From the NCBI GenBank assembly GCA_963695985.1, contig CAVOIC010000007.1, forward strand, positions 124,001 to 188,000: a DNA stretch of 64,000 nt, written 5' to 3'. The notes beneath the pieces were generated by a model that made no database searches, was not told the origin of the DNA, and saw nothing but the letters and a program-made list of their open reading frames with translations. The translations under genes were made by a program, and so were the position numbers. The stretch comes from DATBVX01 sp963695985. Lineage in GTDB: Bacteria; Pseudomonadota; Gammaproteobacteria; Steroidobacterales; Steroidobacteraceae. Shown here in pieces: positions 19,236 to 27,849 of the stretch. How positions within the stretch are numbered: position 1 is the first letter of the stretch; every line of letters starts with the position of its first letter.

Positions 19236-20078
19236 TTACAGGCCCTGCGCCTGCAGGAGCCGGCTGCAATTGCGTAACGCCGCCGCCATCTCCGTGCCGG
19301 ACTGGAAGCGGTCGTCGGTGCGCTTCTGCATGGCACGATTGAGGATGGCCTCCAGCAGGCCGGGCAGGTCGGGGCGCACGGAACGCAGCGGTGGCGGCTG
19401 TTCGTTCGCGATCTTGAACATGAGTCCGGTCATGGAGTCGGCACGAAATGGTAGCTGGCCGGAGAGCAGCTGATACACGCTTACACCGAGAGAGAACAGA
19501 TCCGATGTGCCGTGCACGCCGCGGCCCTCGAGCTGCTCGGGAGACATGAAAGAAGGAGTCCCGAGCACGATGCCGGTCTTGGTCGTGCCGCTGTCGGTCA
19601 GCCTTGCGATGCCAAAGTCGGTGATCTTCAGGCCGTCGGTTTCGCTGTCGTAGACGATATTAGCCGGTTTGATATCGCGATGGACGACGTTGAGCCGATG
19701 CGCATGCGCAAGGGCGTCGGCGACGCGCGCCAGCAGCTCCGTGACCACCGAAGCGGGCAGCAGCGACGAGGAGTCGGTGAACTCGCTGAGGGGCTGGCCG
19801 GAGAGAAACTCCATGGCGATGTACGCGAGGCCCTGATCCTCGCCGGCGTCATAGACCGTCACGATACCGGGATGATTGAGGCGCCCGGCGCTCTCGGCCT
19901 CGCGAAAGAAGCGCCGCCGCGCCTCATCGAGCTCTTCGTCGCTGAACTCGCGCGCCAGGGGCAGGGCCTTGATCGCCACGACGCGATTGATCTGTGGATC
20001 GCGCCCCAGGTAAACGACCGCCATCGCGCCACGACCGATCTCGCGCTCGATTTGATAGCGGCCGAGCTGTGCAGGCAT
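19236..20078 (-). CDS. serine/threonine protein kinase (Hanks type)
   Basis: This is a compact 280-residue eukaryotic-like kinase that is almost only catalytic domain. It has the glycine loop GRGAMAVVYLG, ATP-anchoring K37, HRDIKPAN with D135, DFG with D154, and the activation loop ending GTPSFMSPEQL. There is no transmembrane helix, PASTA or other sensor domain, so it is cytosolic. The ATG at 20078 lies just before the conserved LGRYQIEREIG. With the phosphatase and the FHA protein it forms a complete write-erase-read module. Gene order is kinase, phosphatase, FHA, probably one transcript. Confidence 0.93.
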   Translation of the reverse strand: MPAQLGRYQIEREIGRGAMAVVYLGRDPQINRVVAIKALPLAREFSDEELDEARRRFFREAESAGRLNHPGIVTVYDAGEDQGLAYIAMEFLSGQPLSEFTDSSSLLPASVVTELLARVADALAHAHRLNVVHRDIKPANIVYDSETDGLKITDFGIARLTDSGTTKTGIVLGTPSFMSPEQLEGRGVHGTSDLFSLGVSVYQLLSGQLPFRADSMTGLMFKIANEQPPPLRSVRPDLPGLLEAILNRAMQKRTDDRFQSGTEMAAALRNCSRLLQAQGL

Positions 20079-20441
20079 CGAGCCCGACCGATGGTGAGCG
20101 GCGGGTGCGACGACGGGCCGTTTGTGCACGGAAGTAACCAAGCTAGCCGATTCCCCCTGGGCGCCTCGAACAAATGAGCTACAAAGCCTAGCGCGTCGAC
20201 GGCGCCAGCGAGGATGCCACTGGCGGATTCGTGCGGTCGGGCACGCCGCGTGGCGGCAAAGCTGGAGCGCCGTCACACATTATCCGAGCCCGGTCCCTGG
20301 GCCCGGAAACGCGGGGAGTATAGTCGAGCGGAATCGGCATTTTGCGAGAATTTCTCCGCAGTTCGGGCGCTTGGCGGCACCGGCGCATGCCACCAGACAT
20401 GCTAGGATTCACGACCTTCCCAGCGGTCCGGCCGGTTCTTC
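20079..20441. other. divergent intergenic region between kinase and radA
   Basis: No gene is supported in these 363 bases. An extended -10 box TGC-TAGGAT at 20400-20408 could drive radA with a leader near 27 nt. Overlapping TATAGT (plus) and TATACT (minus) boxes at 20317-20324 could serve either gene, but no good -35 partner is visible for any of them. Confidence 0.4.
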
Positions 20442-21797
20442 TTGGCGAAATCCAGAGCCCTGTTCGTCTGTACGGCTTGCGGTGCCACGGCGCCCCAGTG
20501 GCAAGGCCAGTGCGCCACGTGTGGCGAGTGGAATTCCCTGCAGTCTGCGCCCGCGCCGCTGCGCGACGGCCGACGGCGATCGGCGCCGCCGGCCGCTCCC
20601 GGCACAGAACTGCAGGCCGTCACCGCCCTTGAGTTGGATACACGTCTGTCCACTGGTATCGATGAATTTGACCGGGTGCTTGGCGGTGGCCTGGTCAAGG
20701 GTTCGGCAGTCCTGCTCGGCGGCGATCCCGGCATCGGCAAGTCGACACTCCTGCTCCAGGCAGCGGCGGCAGTGGGAGGCACCCGACCGGTGCTGTACGC
20801 GACCGGGGAGGAATCCCTTCATCAGGTCGGGCTGCGCGCCCGGCGCCTGGGGCTGACAGCGCCGAAGCTGCGCCTGCTCGCCGAGACTTCGGTGGAGCGG
20901 ATCATCGAGGAGAGCGCGCAGTCACGCGCGGAGGTGCTGATCGTTGATTCGATCCAGACCATGGCGACCGAGAACAGTGCCTCGGCGCCGGGCTCAGTGT
21001 CGCAGTTGCGCGAAGCGACGGCAGTGCTGCTGGGGCACGGCAAGACCTCCGGCACCGCGTTGCTGCTGATCGGCCACCTCACCAAGGAGGGCGTAATCGC
21101 CGGCCCGCGCGTGCTCGAGCACCTGGTGGACACGGTGCTGTACTTCGAGAGCGATAGCGGCAGCCGCTACCGCGTGGTGCGCGCTGTCAAGAACCGCTTC
21201 GGTGCCACGAATGAGATCGGTGTGTTTGCGATGGTGGAAAGCGGCCTGAAAGAAGTACGCAATCCGTCGGCGATCTTTCTCTCGCGGCACGAGCAACCCG
21301 CCTCGGGCAGCATCGTCACTGTGGCGCGCGAGGGTACGCGCCAGCTTCTGGTGGAGGTGCAGGTCCTGGTCGACGCGACGGGCCTCGCCAATCCACGGCG
21401 GGTGGCTGTGGGCCTCGATCACAATCGTATCGCCCTGCTGCTCGCGGTATTGCACCGGCACGCGGGGATCGCCATGCACGGACATGACGTGTTCGCCAAT
21501 GTAGTTGGGGGCGTGCGCATCGCCGAGACCGCTGCCGATCTGCCCGCAGTGCTTGCTGCCGTGTCGAGCTTGAAGGATGCGCCGCTGGCGCCCGACCTCG
21601 TGGCGTTCGGCGAAATCGGACTTGCGGGGGAGATCCGTCCGATCCCCTATGGTGAAGAGCGCTTGCGCGAGGCGGTACGGCATGGCTTTCGCCGCGCCGT
21701 AGTGCCGATGGCGAACCGGCCGCGTCAGGCGATCGAGGGTCTGGAAGTGATCGGGGTGCAGCGCCTGGCCGAGGCCGTGAGCCGCCTGTTCGGCTGA
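20442..21797 (+). CDS. radA: DNA repair protein RadA (Sms)
   Basis: RadA is a RecA-related branch-migration helicase of recombination. The N-terminal zinc finger has C10, C13, C24 and C27 (CTACG...CATCG). The ATPase core has Walker A GDPGIGKST and the RadA-specific KNRFG motif (AVKNRFGATNEIG), followed by the Lon-like C-terminal domain. It has 451 residues (E. coli 460). The start must be the TTG at 20442, because the finger lies only ten residues in; no clear ribosome-binding site precedes it. It is convergent with the CorC-like gene, 19 bases apart. Confidence 0.96.
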   Translation: MAKSRALFVCTACGATAPQWQGQCATCGEWNSLQSAPAPLRDGRRRSAPPAAPGTELQAVTALELDTRLSTGIDEFDRVLGGGLVKGSAVLLGGDPGIGKSTLLLQAAAAVGGTRPVLYATGEESLHQVGLRARRLGLTAPKLRLLAETSVERIIEESAQSRAEVLIVDSIQTMATENSASAPGSVSQLREATAVLLGHGKTSGTALLLIGHLTKEGVIAGPRVLEHLVDTVLYFESDSGSRYRVVRAVKNRFGATNEIGVFAMVESGLKEVRNPSAIFLSRHEQPASGSIVTVAREGTRQLLVEVQVLVDATGLANPRRVAVGLDHNRIALLLAVLHRHAGIAMHGHDVFANVVGGVRIAETAADLPAVLAAVSSLKDAPLAPDLVAFGEIGLAGEIRPIPYGEERLREAVRHGFRRAVVPMANRPRQAIEGLEVIGVQRLAEAVSRLFG

Positions 21798-21816
21798 CAG
21801 CGTGCGGCCTTCGACG

Positions 21817-23100
21817 TCAGGATGACGGCACTTTTGCGAGCGGCGCGGCGATCCGCACTGTCTTGATCGCATTCTCGCCGGTCTGCAGCACCTCGACGGC
21901 GTAGTCCTTGATCTTGAGACTGGTGCCAGGCTCCGGAATCGTCTCCAGGTACTCCACGATAAGGCCGTTGAGCGTCTTTGGTCCCTCGGTCGGCAGGTTC
22001 CAGTGCATCGCGCGGTTCAGCGCACGTACGCTGGCGCTGGCATTCACGACGAAGCTGCCATCGGGCTCGACATGCACGTCCTTGTGCATCATGTTGGCCG
22101 GGTCGGTGGTGAACTCGCCGACGATTTCTTCGAGGATGTCCTCGAGCGTCACCAGGCCCTGCACGTCGCCGTATTCGTCCACCACCAGCGCGATGCGACG
22201 CTTCTGCCGCTGGAAGTTGAGTAACTGGGTGTTGAGCGGCGTGCCTTCGGGAACGAAGTAGGCTTCGCGTGCGCGCGCGAGCTCTATCAGCCCGTCTCGG
22301 TCCAACGGACCGCGCAACAGCTCGCGCGCAACGTGTTTCATGTGCAGCATGCCGACGATGTTGTCGAGTTCCCCGTCATACACCGGCACGCGCGTGTGCT
22401 GGGTCTGGCGCAACTGCGAGAGGACCTGATCCCAGTCGTCGCTGATGTCCAGGCCCATCACCTCGGTGCGTGGCACCATGATGTCGTCGACCGTCACCTT
22501 TTCGAGATCGAGGATGCTCAGGAGCATCTGTTGGTGGCGCTGCGGCACCAGCGCTCCTGCTTCCGCCACCACGGTGCGCAGCTCCTCGGTGCTGAGCGAA
22601 TGCGCCGCGACCTTGCTCTGCGAGAGTCCGAGCAGGAGCAGAAAGCCATTGGCAAGGTGGTTGGCCACCCACACGAATGGCAGGCTGATGTAGAGCAGCG
22701 GCCAGTAAACGTAGGCTGCAGGCAGGCCCATGCGCTCCGGGCGCACGGCCGCGTAGATCTTGGGTGCAAGCTCGCAGAAGATGAGGATGAACAGGCCCAG
22801 CGCGACCGTCGTTACCGCGAGCAGGACATCGCCGCCGTAGCGCCTCGCCAGCAGCGTCGCGACGGTGGAGGCAAAGATCGTGGTGAGCGTGATCCACAGC
22901 AGGTTCACGCCCAGCCAGCGGTCGGGTTGCTGGATCAGTCTCTCGGTCAGCAGTGCCGCACGATCACCGCTGGCGGCGCGATGGCGCAGCCGGTAGCGGT
23001 TGAGCGTCAGCAGTGCGACCTCCGTGCCGGCAAAAAAGGCGATCATGATGAGCAGAACTGCGAGCAGAGTAACGAGAGTACTGGTGGGTGCATCGCTCAA
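21817..23100 (-). CDS. CorC/HlyC (CNNM-CBS) family membrane protein
   Basis: This 427-residue inner-membrane protein resembles E. coli YfjD/CorB. The N-terminal DUF21/CNNM domain has about four hydrophobic segments (residues 7-28, 58-85, 90-115, 128-155). A CBS pair follows (VPRTEVMGLDIS, HTRVPVYDGELDNIVGMLH, VVDEYGDVQGLVTLEDILEEIVGE). It ends with a CorC_HlyC domain. Relatives are implicated in Mg/Co transport or resistance. The older haemolysin name has little support. It is divergent from ffh, a common neighbour. Confidence 0.92.
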   Translation of the reverse strand: MSDAPTSTLVTLLAVLLIMIAFFAGTEVALLTLNRYRLRHRAASGDRAALLTERLIQQPDRWLGVNLLWITLTTIFASTVATLLARRYGGDVLLAVTTVALGLFILIFCELAPKIYAAVRPERMGLPAAYVYWPLLYISLPFVWVANHLANGFLLLLGLSQSKVAAHSLSTEELRTVVAEAGALVPQRHQQMLLSILDLEKVTVDDIMVPRTEVMGLDISDDWDQVLSQLRQTQHTRVPVYDGELDNIVGMLHMKHVARELLRGPLDRDGLIELARAREAYFVPEGTPLNTQLLNFQRQKRRIALVVDEYGDVQGLVTLEDILEEIVGEFTTDPANMMHKDVHVEPDGSFVVNASASVRALNRAMHWNLPTEGPKTLNGLIVEYLETIPEPGTSLKIKDYAVEVLQTGENAIKTVRIAAPLAKVPSS

Positions 23101-23191
23101 GGGGAGGTTCCCTCCGTGACGGGGCAGGCGGCGGAAAATTGGACCAAGCGCGTCGCAAGGGTGTCAAGCAAGGCCGGCGCCGCGAGTTACG

Positions 23192-23197
23192 TATAAT
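23192..23197 (+). promoter_or_regulatory. consensus -10 box directly before ffh
   Basis: A perfect TATAAT lies only 6 bases before the ffh ATG (23204). If it is used, transcription starts at or beside the A of the start codon, giving a leaderless or nearly leaderless mRNA. No Shine-Dalgarno sequence is present in front of ffh, which fits. No good -35 was found. Confidence 0.45.
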
Positions 23198-23203
23198 TCA
23201 ACG

Positions 23204-24565
23204 ATGTTCGACCAGCTCACCGCGAGACTCGCCACCGCGCTTGATACCGTGCGCGGCCGCGGGCGGATCACCGAAGAGAACATCGCCGACGCCCTGCGCC
23301 AGGTGCGCGTCGCGCTGCTCGAAGCCGATGTCGCCCTCCCGGTCGTCAGGAGCTTCATCGACACGGTGAAAGCGCGCGCGCTCGGCGTCGAGGTGAGCCG
23401 TAGTCTCACGCCGGGCCAGGCGTTCATCAAGATCATTCACGACGAGCTGGTGAGTGCGATCGGAGGCGAGAGCGCCGGCCTCAACCTGCGCGTGCCGCCG
23501 CCCCTGGTCGTGCTGCTGGCGGGTCTGCAGGGCGCCGGCAAGACGACCACGGCAGCCAAGCTTGCGCGCTGGTTCCAGACCCAGAATCGCAAGCGCGTGC
23601 TGCTCGCCAGCGCCGACGTGCATCGACCCGCGGCTATCCTGCAACTGGAACGCCTGGCCCAACAGCTCGAGGTGGGTTTCTATCCCGTCAGTGCGAACGC
23701 CCGCGCTGAAGAGATCGCCGCCGGTGCCTTGGCGCAGGCGCGCCAGGGACTGTACGACGCACTCATCGTCGACACCGCCGGACGCCTGCACGTCGATGAC
23801 GAGATGATGGACGAGGTGCGGCGCATCGACGCGGTCCTGAGTCCGAACGAGCGACTGTTCGTGCTCGACAGCATGGCGGGACAGGATGCCGTGAATGCGG
23901 CTCGTGCCTTCGGCGCAGCGCTCGAACTCACCGGCGTGATCCTCACCAAGGCAGATGGCGACGCCCGTGGCGGTGCAGCGCTGTCGGTGCGTCAGGTTAC
24001 CGGCAAGCCGATTCTCTTCATGGGTGTCGGGGAGAAGATCGACGCACTGGAGCTGTTTGAGCCGCAGCGCGTTGCCTCGCGCATCCTCGGCATGGGCGAT
24101 GTCGTTGGACTCGTGGAACAGGTTGAGCGGCAGGTCGATCGCGAACAGGCCGAGAAACTCGCGCGCAAGCTGACGCGCGGCCACGAGTTCGATCTTACCG
24201 ACCTGCGTGACCAGCTCGCCCAGCTGCAGCAGATGGGGGGGCTCGCTGCCTTGGTGGACAAGCTCCCGGCGCAACTTTCGGGCGCCGCCGCCCGCGCCGG
24301 CGAATTGGACGAGCGGCAGTTGCGGCGGCAGATCGCCATCATCAATTCGATGACGCCGAAAGAGCGGCGCCGGCCCAACGTCATCGACGGGTCGCGCAAG
24401 CGCCGCATTGCGGCCGGGTCCGGAGTGCAGGTTCAGGACGTAAATCGCATGCTCAAACAGTTCGTCCAGATGCAGAAGACCATGAAGCGCTTCTCCAAGG
24501 GCGGTCTGCAGAAGCTGCTGCGGGGTATGGGCGGCCGCATGCCTCCCTTCACTGGGCGCCGATAG
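23204..24565 (+). CDS. ffh: signal recognition particle protein Ffh
   Basis: Ffh is the protein subunit of the signal recognition particle; with 4.5S RNA it delivers nascent membrane proteins to FtsY. N and G domains: GLQGAGKTTTAAKLA (G1), DTAGRLHVDDEM (G3), LTKADGDARGG (G4). The Met-rich M domain contains NRMLKQFVQMQKTMKRFSKGG, which binds 4.5S RNA. The protein has 453 residues, as expected. The ATG at 23204 is preceded by a -10 box rather than a ribosome-binding site. Confidence 0.98.
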   Translation: MFDQLTARLATALDTVRGRGRITEENIADALRQVRVALLEADVALPVVRSFIDTVKARALGVEVSRSLTPGQAFIKIIHDELVSAIGGESAGLNLRVPPPLVVLLAGLQGAGKTTTAAKLARWFQTQNRKRVLLASADVHRPAAILQLERLAQQLEVGFYPVSANARAEEIAAGALAQARQGLYDALIVDTAGRLHVDDEMMDEVRRIDAVLSPNERLFVLDSMAGQDAVNAARAFGAALELTGVILTKADGDARGGAALSVRQVTGKPILFMGVGEKIDALELFEPQRVASRILGMGDVVGLVEQVERQVDREQAEKLARKLTRGHEFDLTDLRDQLAQLQQMGGLAALVDKLPAQLSGAAARAGELDERQLRRQIAIINSMTPKERRRPNVIDGSRKRRIAAGSGVQVQDVNRMLKQFVQMQKTMKRFSKGGLQKLLRGMGGRMPPFTGRR

Positions 24566-24641
24566 GTGGCGGCCCGGCGCCTATATTCGCTCCCAGTCGA
24601 TTGATTCGCAAAAAAGTTTCGCCTTGCGGCCGCACTTTGAG

Positions 24642-24647
24642 TAGAAT
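24642..24647 (+). promoter_or_regulatory. candidate -10 box of the rpsP operon
   Basis: TAGAAT is followed by the GC-rich discriminator CCGCGCC, a pattern typical of growth-rate-controlled ribosomal promoters. The same 15 bases recur in front of mlaA. No -35 with standard spacing is clear. The box lies about 40 bases before the rpsP start. Confidence 0.4.
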
Positions 24648-24686
24648 CCGCGCCTCGTTTTTCCGCCCCTGACTAGAGACTTCCAA

Positions 24687-24941
24687 ATGGTGACAATCCG
24701 ACTGACCCGCCGCGGGGGCAAGAATCAGCCCTTTTATCACGTCGTGGTAACCGACAAGCGCAGGCGCCAGGGTGGCAGCAACCTCGAGCAGGTGGGCTTC
24801 TTCGACCCGCGGGCTGAGAGCACGCCCGGCGCGCTGCGTCTCGACCTGGGTCGGATCGATTACTGGACCAGCAAGGGCGCGCACGTCTCCGATCGCGTGA
24901 AGTCGCTGGTCGCCGGTTACCGCAAACAGGCGAGCGCCTGA
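24687..24941 (+). CDS. rpsP: 30S ribosomal protein S16
   Basis: S16 is an assembly protein of the 30S body. The 84-residue sequence starts MVTIRLTRRGGKNQPFYHVVV and contains NLEQVGFFDPR and GRIDYWTSKGAHVSDRV, all diagnostic. It is first in the rpsP-rimM-trmD-rplS operon. Expected length; nothing unusual. Confidence 0.98.
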   Translation: MVTIRLTRRGGKNQPFYHVVVTDKRRRQGGSNLEQVGFFDPRAESTPGALRLDLGRIDYWTSKGAHVSDRVKSLVAGYRKQASA

Positions 24942-24974
24942 GCGCTCCTTAAGATCGGCGCAGGGCCATCGATC

Positions 24975-25508
24975 GTGGCCGCGACGCCGCCGCCCGGGAC
25001 GGCTGAACCCGCGGGGCAGCTCGAAATTGGGCGCATTGCCGGCGTCTTCGGGATCAAGGGTTGGCTGAAAGTCGAGTCCTTCACCGACCCGATCGAAAGA
25101 ATACTCGATTACGGTGAGTGGAACCTGCACCGTCCGGGACTTGCGGGGACCTGGCGGGTGCGTGAAGGGCGTCGCCATGGTCGGCAGGTCGTCGCCAGCC
25201 TCGAGCAAGTCGAGGATCGCGACGCGGCCCAGCGCCTTGTGGGCGCGCGCATCGTCGTGGCGCGAGCGCAGCTGCCGCCGCTGGCACCGCGCGAGTATTA
25301 CCGCGCTGACCTGATCGGGCTGCGCGTGGTGAATGCACAGGGGCTCGAGCTGGGGCGCATCGTGCATTTTATCGATGGACCGGCGCACACATGGATGGTG
25401 GTGCGGGGCACGCGCGAGCACTGGCTGCCCGCGACGCCACAGCAGCTGCGCCGGGTGGATCTGGCGCGCGGCGAAGTGCGGGTCGATTGGGACCCGCTGG
25501 AAGACTGA
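24975..25508 (+). CDS. rimM: ribosome maturation factor RimM
   Basis: RimM binds S19 and assists maturation of the 30S head. The N-terminal domain starts after a short Pro/Ala-rich lead with LEIGRIAGVFGIKGWLKVESFTDP. The PRC-barrel contains YYRADLIGLRV and ends VRVDWDPLED, the usual RimM C-terminus. It has 177 residues with a GTG start and a weak ribosome-binding site, which is common for rimM and keeps its output below that of S16. It is between rpsP and trmD. Confidence 0.95.
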   Translation: MAATPPPGTAEPAGQLEIGRIAGVFGIKGWLKVESFTDPIERILDYGEWNLHRPGLAGTWRVREGRRHGRQVVASLEQVEDRDAAQRLVGARIVVARAQLPPLAPREYYRADLIGLRVVNAQGLELGRIVHFIDGPAHTWMVVRGTREHWLPATPQQLRRVDLARGEVRVDWDPLED

Positions 25509-25515
25509 GGTCAAA

Positions 25516-26286
25516 GTGGCCGCGCTCCATGTCGAGGTGGTGACGCTGTTTCCGGAAATGATCCGGGCGGCGGCGAGCGCGGGTGTGACAGGTCGTGCGC
25601 TGACCCGCGGTCTCGTCAGTCTCGGGGTGCGTAACCCCCGCGATTACGCGACCGATGTGCACCGCACGGTCGATGACCGGCCGTATGGCGGCGGGCCGGG
25701 GATGGTGCTGAAGATCGAACCCCTGCGCGCCGCGATCCGTGCTGCGCGGAGCGCGAGCCCGCCGGGCAGTCGCACGGTATATTTGTCGGCACAGGGTCGA
25801 AGTTTCGATCAGCGCCGCGCGGCCGAGCTGGCGAGGCTTGCTGGGCTGATTCTGGTGGCTGGGCGCTACGAAGGTGTCGACGAGCGGCTGATCGAGCTCG
25901 AGATCGACGAGGAACTGTCGGTCGGCGACTACGTGCTGAGCGGCGGTGAACTGCCGGCGCTCCTGGTGTTCGATGCCGTCACCCGCCTGGTGCCGGGCGT
26001 GCTGGGCGATGTCGAGTCGGCGGAGCAGGAGTCGTTCGTCGCGGGGCTGCTCGACTGGCCGCACTACACGCGGCCGGAGGAGTTCGAAGGGCGCTCGGTG
26101 CCCGAAGTGCTGCTTCAGGGCAATCATGCCGCAATCCGGCGTTGGCGCCTGAAGCGGGCGCTGGGGCGGACCTGGCAACGAAGGCCTGATCTGCTCGGGC
26201 GCATGCAGCTGGATGCAGAGCAGCGCGGGCTCCTCGATGAGTTCATCGCGGAGCACGCCGAGACGAGGGTGGATTCTGTGGATTGA
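25516..26286 (+). CDS. trmD: tRNA (guanine-N1)-methyltransferase
   Basis: TrmD makes m1G37 in tRNAs with G36, preventing +1 frameshifting; it is an essential SPOUT enzyme. Visible motifs are VVTLFPEM, DDRPYGGGPGMV, the knot segments LVAGRYEGVDERLIE and ELSVGDYVLSGGELPAL, and the C-terminal RPEEFEGRSVPEVLLQGNH. It has 256 residues. The GTG at 25516 is chosen because GAGG lies just upstream and the protein then begins with the family start; earlier frames overlap rimM. Confidence 0.96.
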   Translation: MAALHVEVVTLFPEMIRAAASAGVTGRALTRGLVSLGVRNPRDYATDVHRTVDDRPYGGGPGMVLKIEPLRAAIRAARSASPPGSRTVYLSAQGRSFDQRRAAELARLAGLILVAGRYEGVDERLIELEIDEELSVGDYVLSGGELPALLVFDAVTRLVPGVLGDVESAEQESFVAGLLDWPHYTRPEEFEGRSVPEVLLQGNHAAIRRWRLKRALGRTWQRRPDLLGRMQLDAEQRGLLDEFIAEHAETRVDSVD

Positions 26287-26331
26287 GCGTGGGCGTAGTG
26301 CCCGCGGAAATGAGACTCGAGAGTGCAAACC

Positions 26332-26676
26332 ATGAACAAGATCATCAATGACATCGAAACTGCGCGCATGACGCGCAAGGTGCCCGACTTCGCACCGGGC
26401 GACACGGTTCTCGTGCAGGTCAAGGTCGTCGAAGGTGACCGTGAGCGCGTCCAGGCTTATGAAGGCATCGTGATCGCGAAGCGCAACCGCGGCTTCAACT
26501 CCTCGTTCACGGTGCGTAAGGTCTCCCACGGTGAAGGCGTCGAGCGCGTGTTCCAGACCTACAGCCCAGCGATCAGCGAGATCCAGGTCAAGCGTCGCGG
26601 CAACGTGCGGCGTGCCAAGCTCTACTATCTGCGTGATCTGTCGGGCAAGGCCGCGCGCATCGAGGAAAAGGTCTGA
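26332..26676 (+). CDS. rplS: 50S ribosomal protein L19
   Basis: L19 sits at the subunit interface. The 114-residue protein contains FAPGDTVLVQVKVVEG, GFNSSFTVRKVSHGEGVERVF and RRAKLYYLRDLSGKAARI, all highly conserved. The ATG at 26332 gives the expected length (E. coli 115); a GTG three codons earlier is less likely. It is the last gene of the rpsP operon. No clear terminator separates it from the next gene. Confidence 0.98.
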   Translation: MNKIINDIETARMTRKVPDFAPGDTVLVQVKVVEGDRERVQAYEGIVIAKRNRGFNSSFTVRKVSHGEGVERVFQTYSPAISEIQVKRRGNVRRAKLYYLRDLSGKAARIEEKV

Positions 26677-26701
26677 CCAACAGTTCGGAGAGTCGCTGAA
26701 C

Positions 26702-27826
26702 GTGAGCACGACGCTGAGGCGCCGACGTTTCGCCCAGGCTGTGATGTTCTGCGCATCGCTCGCCACGAGTGCCGTGGCGTGCTCGGCCGACAGCGCGAAG
26801 ATCCTTGCCGCGCTCAAGGCACCGGCGGGATTTAAGATAAGCATCTACGCCGACAACGTTCCGGGCGCGCGCTCGATGGCGCTTGGTGAGCACGGCACGC
26901 TGTTCGTTGGAACGCAGGCAGCAGGCAAGGTGTATGCACTGCGCTCACTGGCCGATGGCAGGCGCGAGGTTGTGACGGTCGCCCAGGGCCTCAACCGGCC
27001 CAATGGCGTCGCTTTTCGCGAGGGCGCGCTCTACGTGGCTGAGATTCAACGCATCCTGCGTTACGACGCCATCGAAGGACGTTTGGACTCGCCGCCAAAA
27101 CCGGTGATCGTGCGCGGCGATCTGCCGACCGACGCCCACCACGGCTGGCGGTACATCGCATTTGGGCCCGACGGAAAGCTCTACGTTCCAATCGGCGCAC
27201 CGTGCAATGTCTGCGATCAGAAGGGTTACGCGGTCATCACCCGCATGAACGCCGACGGCAGCGGCCGCGAAGTGTTCGCGAGCGGCGTGCGCAACACCGT
27301 CGGGTTCACCTGGCATCCACTCACCCATGAACTCTGGTTCACAGACAACGGTCGCGACTATCTCGGCGACGATGCTCCGCCGGATGAGCTCAACCGCGCA
27401 CCGGGGCCCGGCCTCAATTTCGGGTTTCCGTTCTGTCACGGTGGCGAGATCAAGGATCCCCAGTTCGGCGATCTCGGCAAATGTGCCAGCGCGACGCCGC
27501 CAGCGCGCAAGCTCGGTGCGCATGTCGCCTCTCTCGGGGTTAGGTTCTATACAGGCACGCAGTTTCCCGAGACCTATCGCGACCAGATCTTCATCGCCGA
27601 GCACGGCTCGTGGAATCGTACGCAGCGCTCCGGCTACCGCGTCAGCCTGGTGCGCCTGCAGGGCGATCAGGCCACGGGCTACGAACCCTTCATCAGCGGA
27701 TGGAACCAACCAGACCGAGTGCTCGGGCGTCCAGTCGACCTGCTCGTGTTGCCGGACGGATCGATGCTGGTCTCGGATGATCTGGCGGGTGTCATCTATC
27801 AGGTTTCCTACGGCGCGGCGAACTGA
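26702..27826 (+). CDS. exported PQQ-dependent sugar dehydrogenase-like protein (sorbosone dehydrogenase family)
   Basis: This 374-residue beta-propeller protein belongs to the glucose/sorbosone dehydrogenase family. The start (GTG) is followed by a signal peptide with a basic n-region (TLRRRRF), a hydrophobic core and possible processing at SAVA-C; it might be a lipoprotein, though the box is imperfect. Propeller motifs include LNRPNGVAF, GWRYIAFGPDGKLYVPIGAPCNVCD, FTDNGRDYLGDDAPPDELNR, FIAEHGSWNR and PVDLLVLPDGSMLVSDD. The CxxC is not a haem CxxCH. The substrate is unknown. It sits between rplS and sppA without functional link to either. Confidence 0.88.
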   Translation: MSTTLRRRRFAQAVMFCASLATSAVACSADSAKILAALKAPAGFKISIYADNVPGARSMALGEHGTLFVGTQAAGKVYALRSLADGRREVVTVAQGLNRPNGVAFREGALYVAEIQRILRYDAIEGRLDSPPKPVIVRGDLPTDAHHGWRYIAFGPDGKLYVPIGAPCNVCDQKGYAVITRMNADGSGREVFASGVRNTVGFTWHPLTHELWFTDNGRDYLGDDAPPDELNRAPGPGLNFGFPFCHGGEIKDPQFGDLGKCASATPPARKLGAHVASLGVRFYTGTQFPETYRDQIFIAEHGSWNRTQRSGYRVSLVRLQGDQATGYEPFISGWNQPDRVLGRPVDLLVLPDGSMLVSDDLAGVIYQVSYGAAN

Positions 27827-27849
27827 CGCAGTGCATTGACGAGGCGCAG

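Noticed and set aside
17665..20078. Part of a type VI secretion system (Fha/PppA/PpkA)
   Set aside because: No Tss genes in the neighbourhood; the kinase lacks the membrane and C-terminal parts of PpkA.
27208..27225. c-type haem site in the sorbosone dehydrogenase-like protein
   Set aside because: The motif is CNVCD, not CxxCH.
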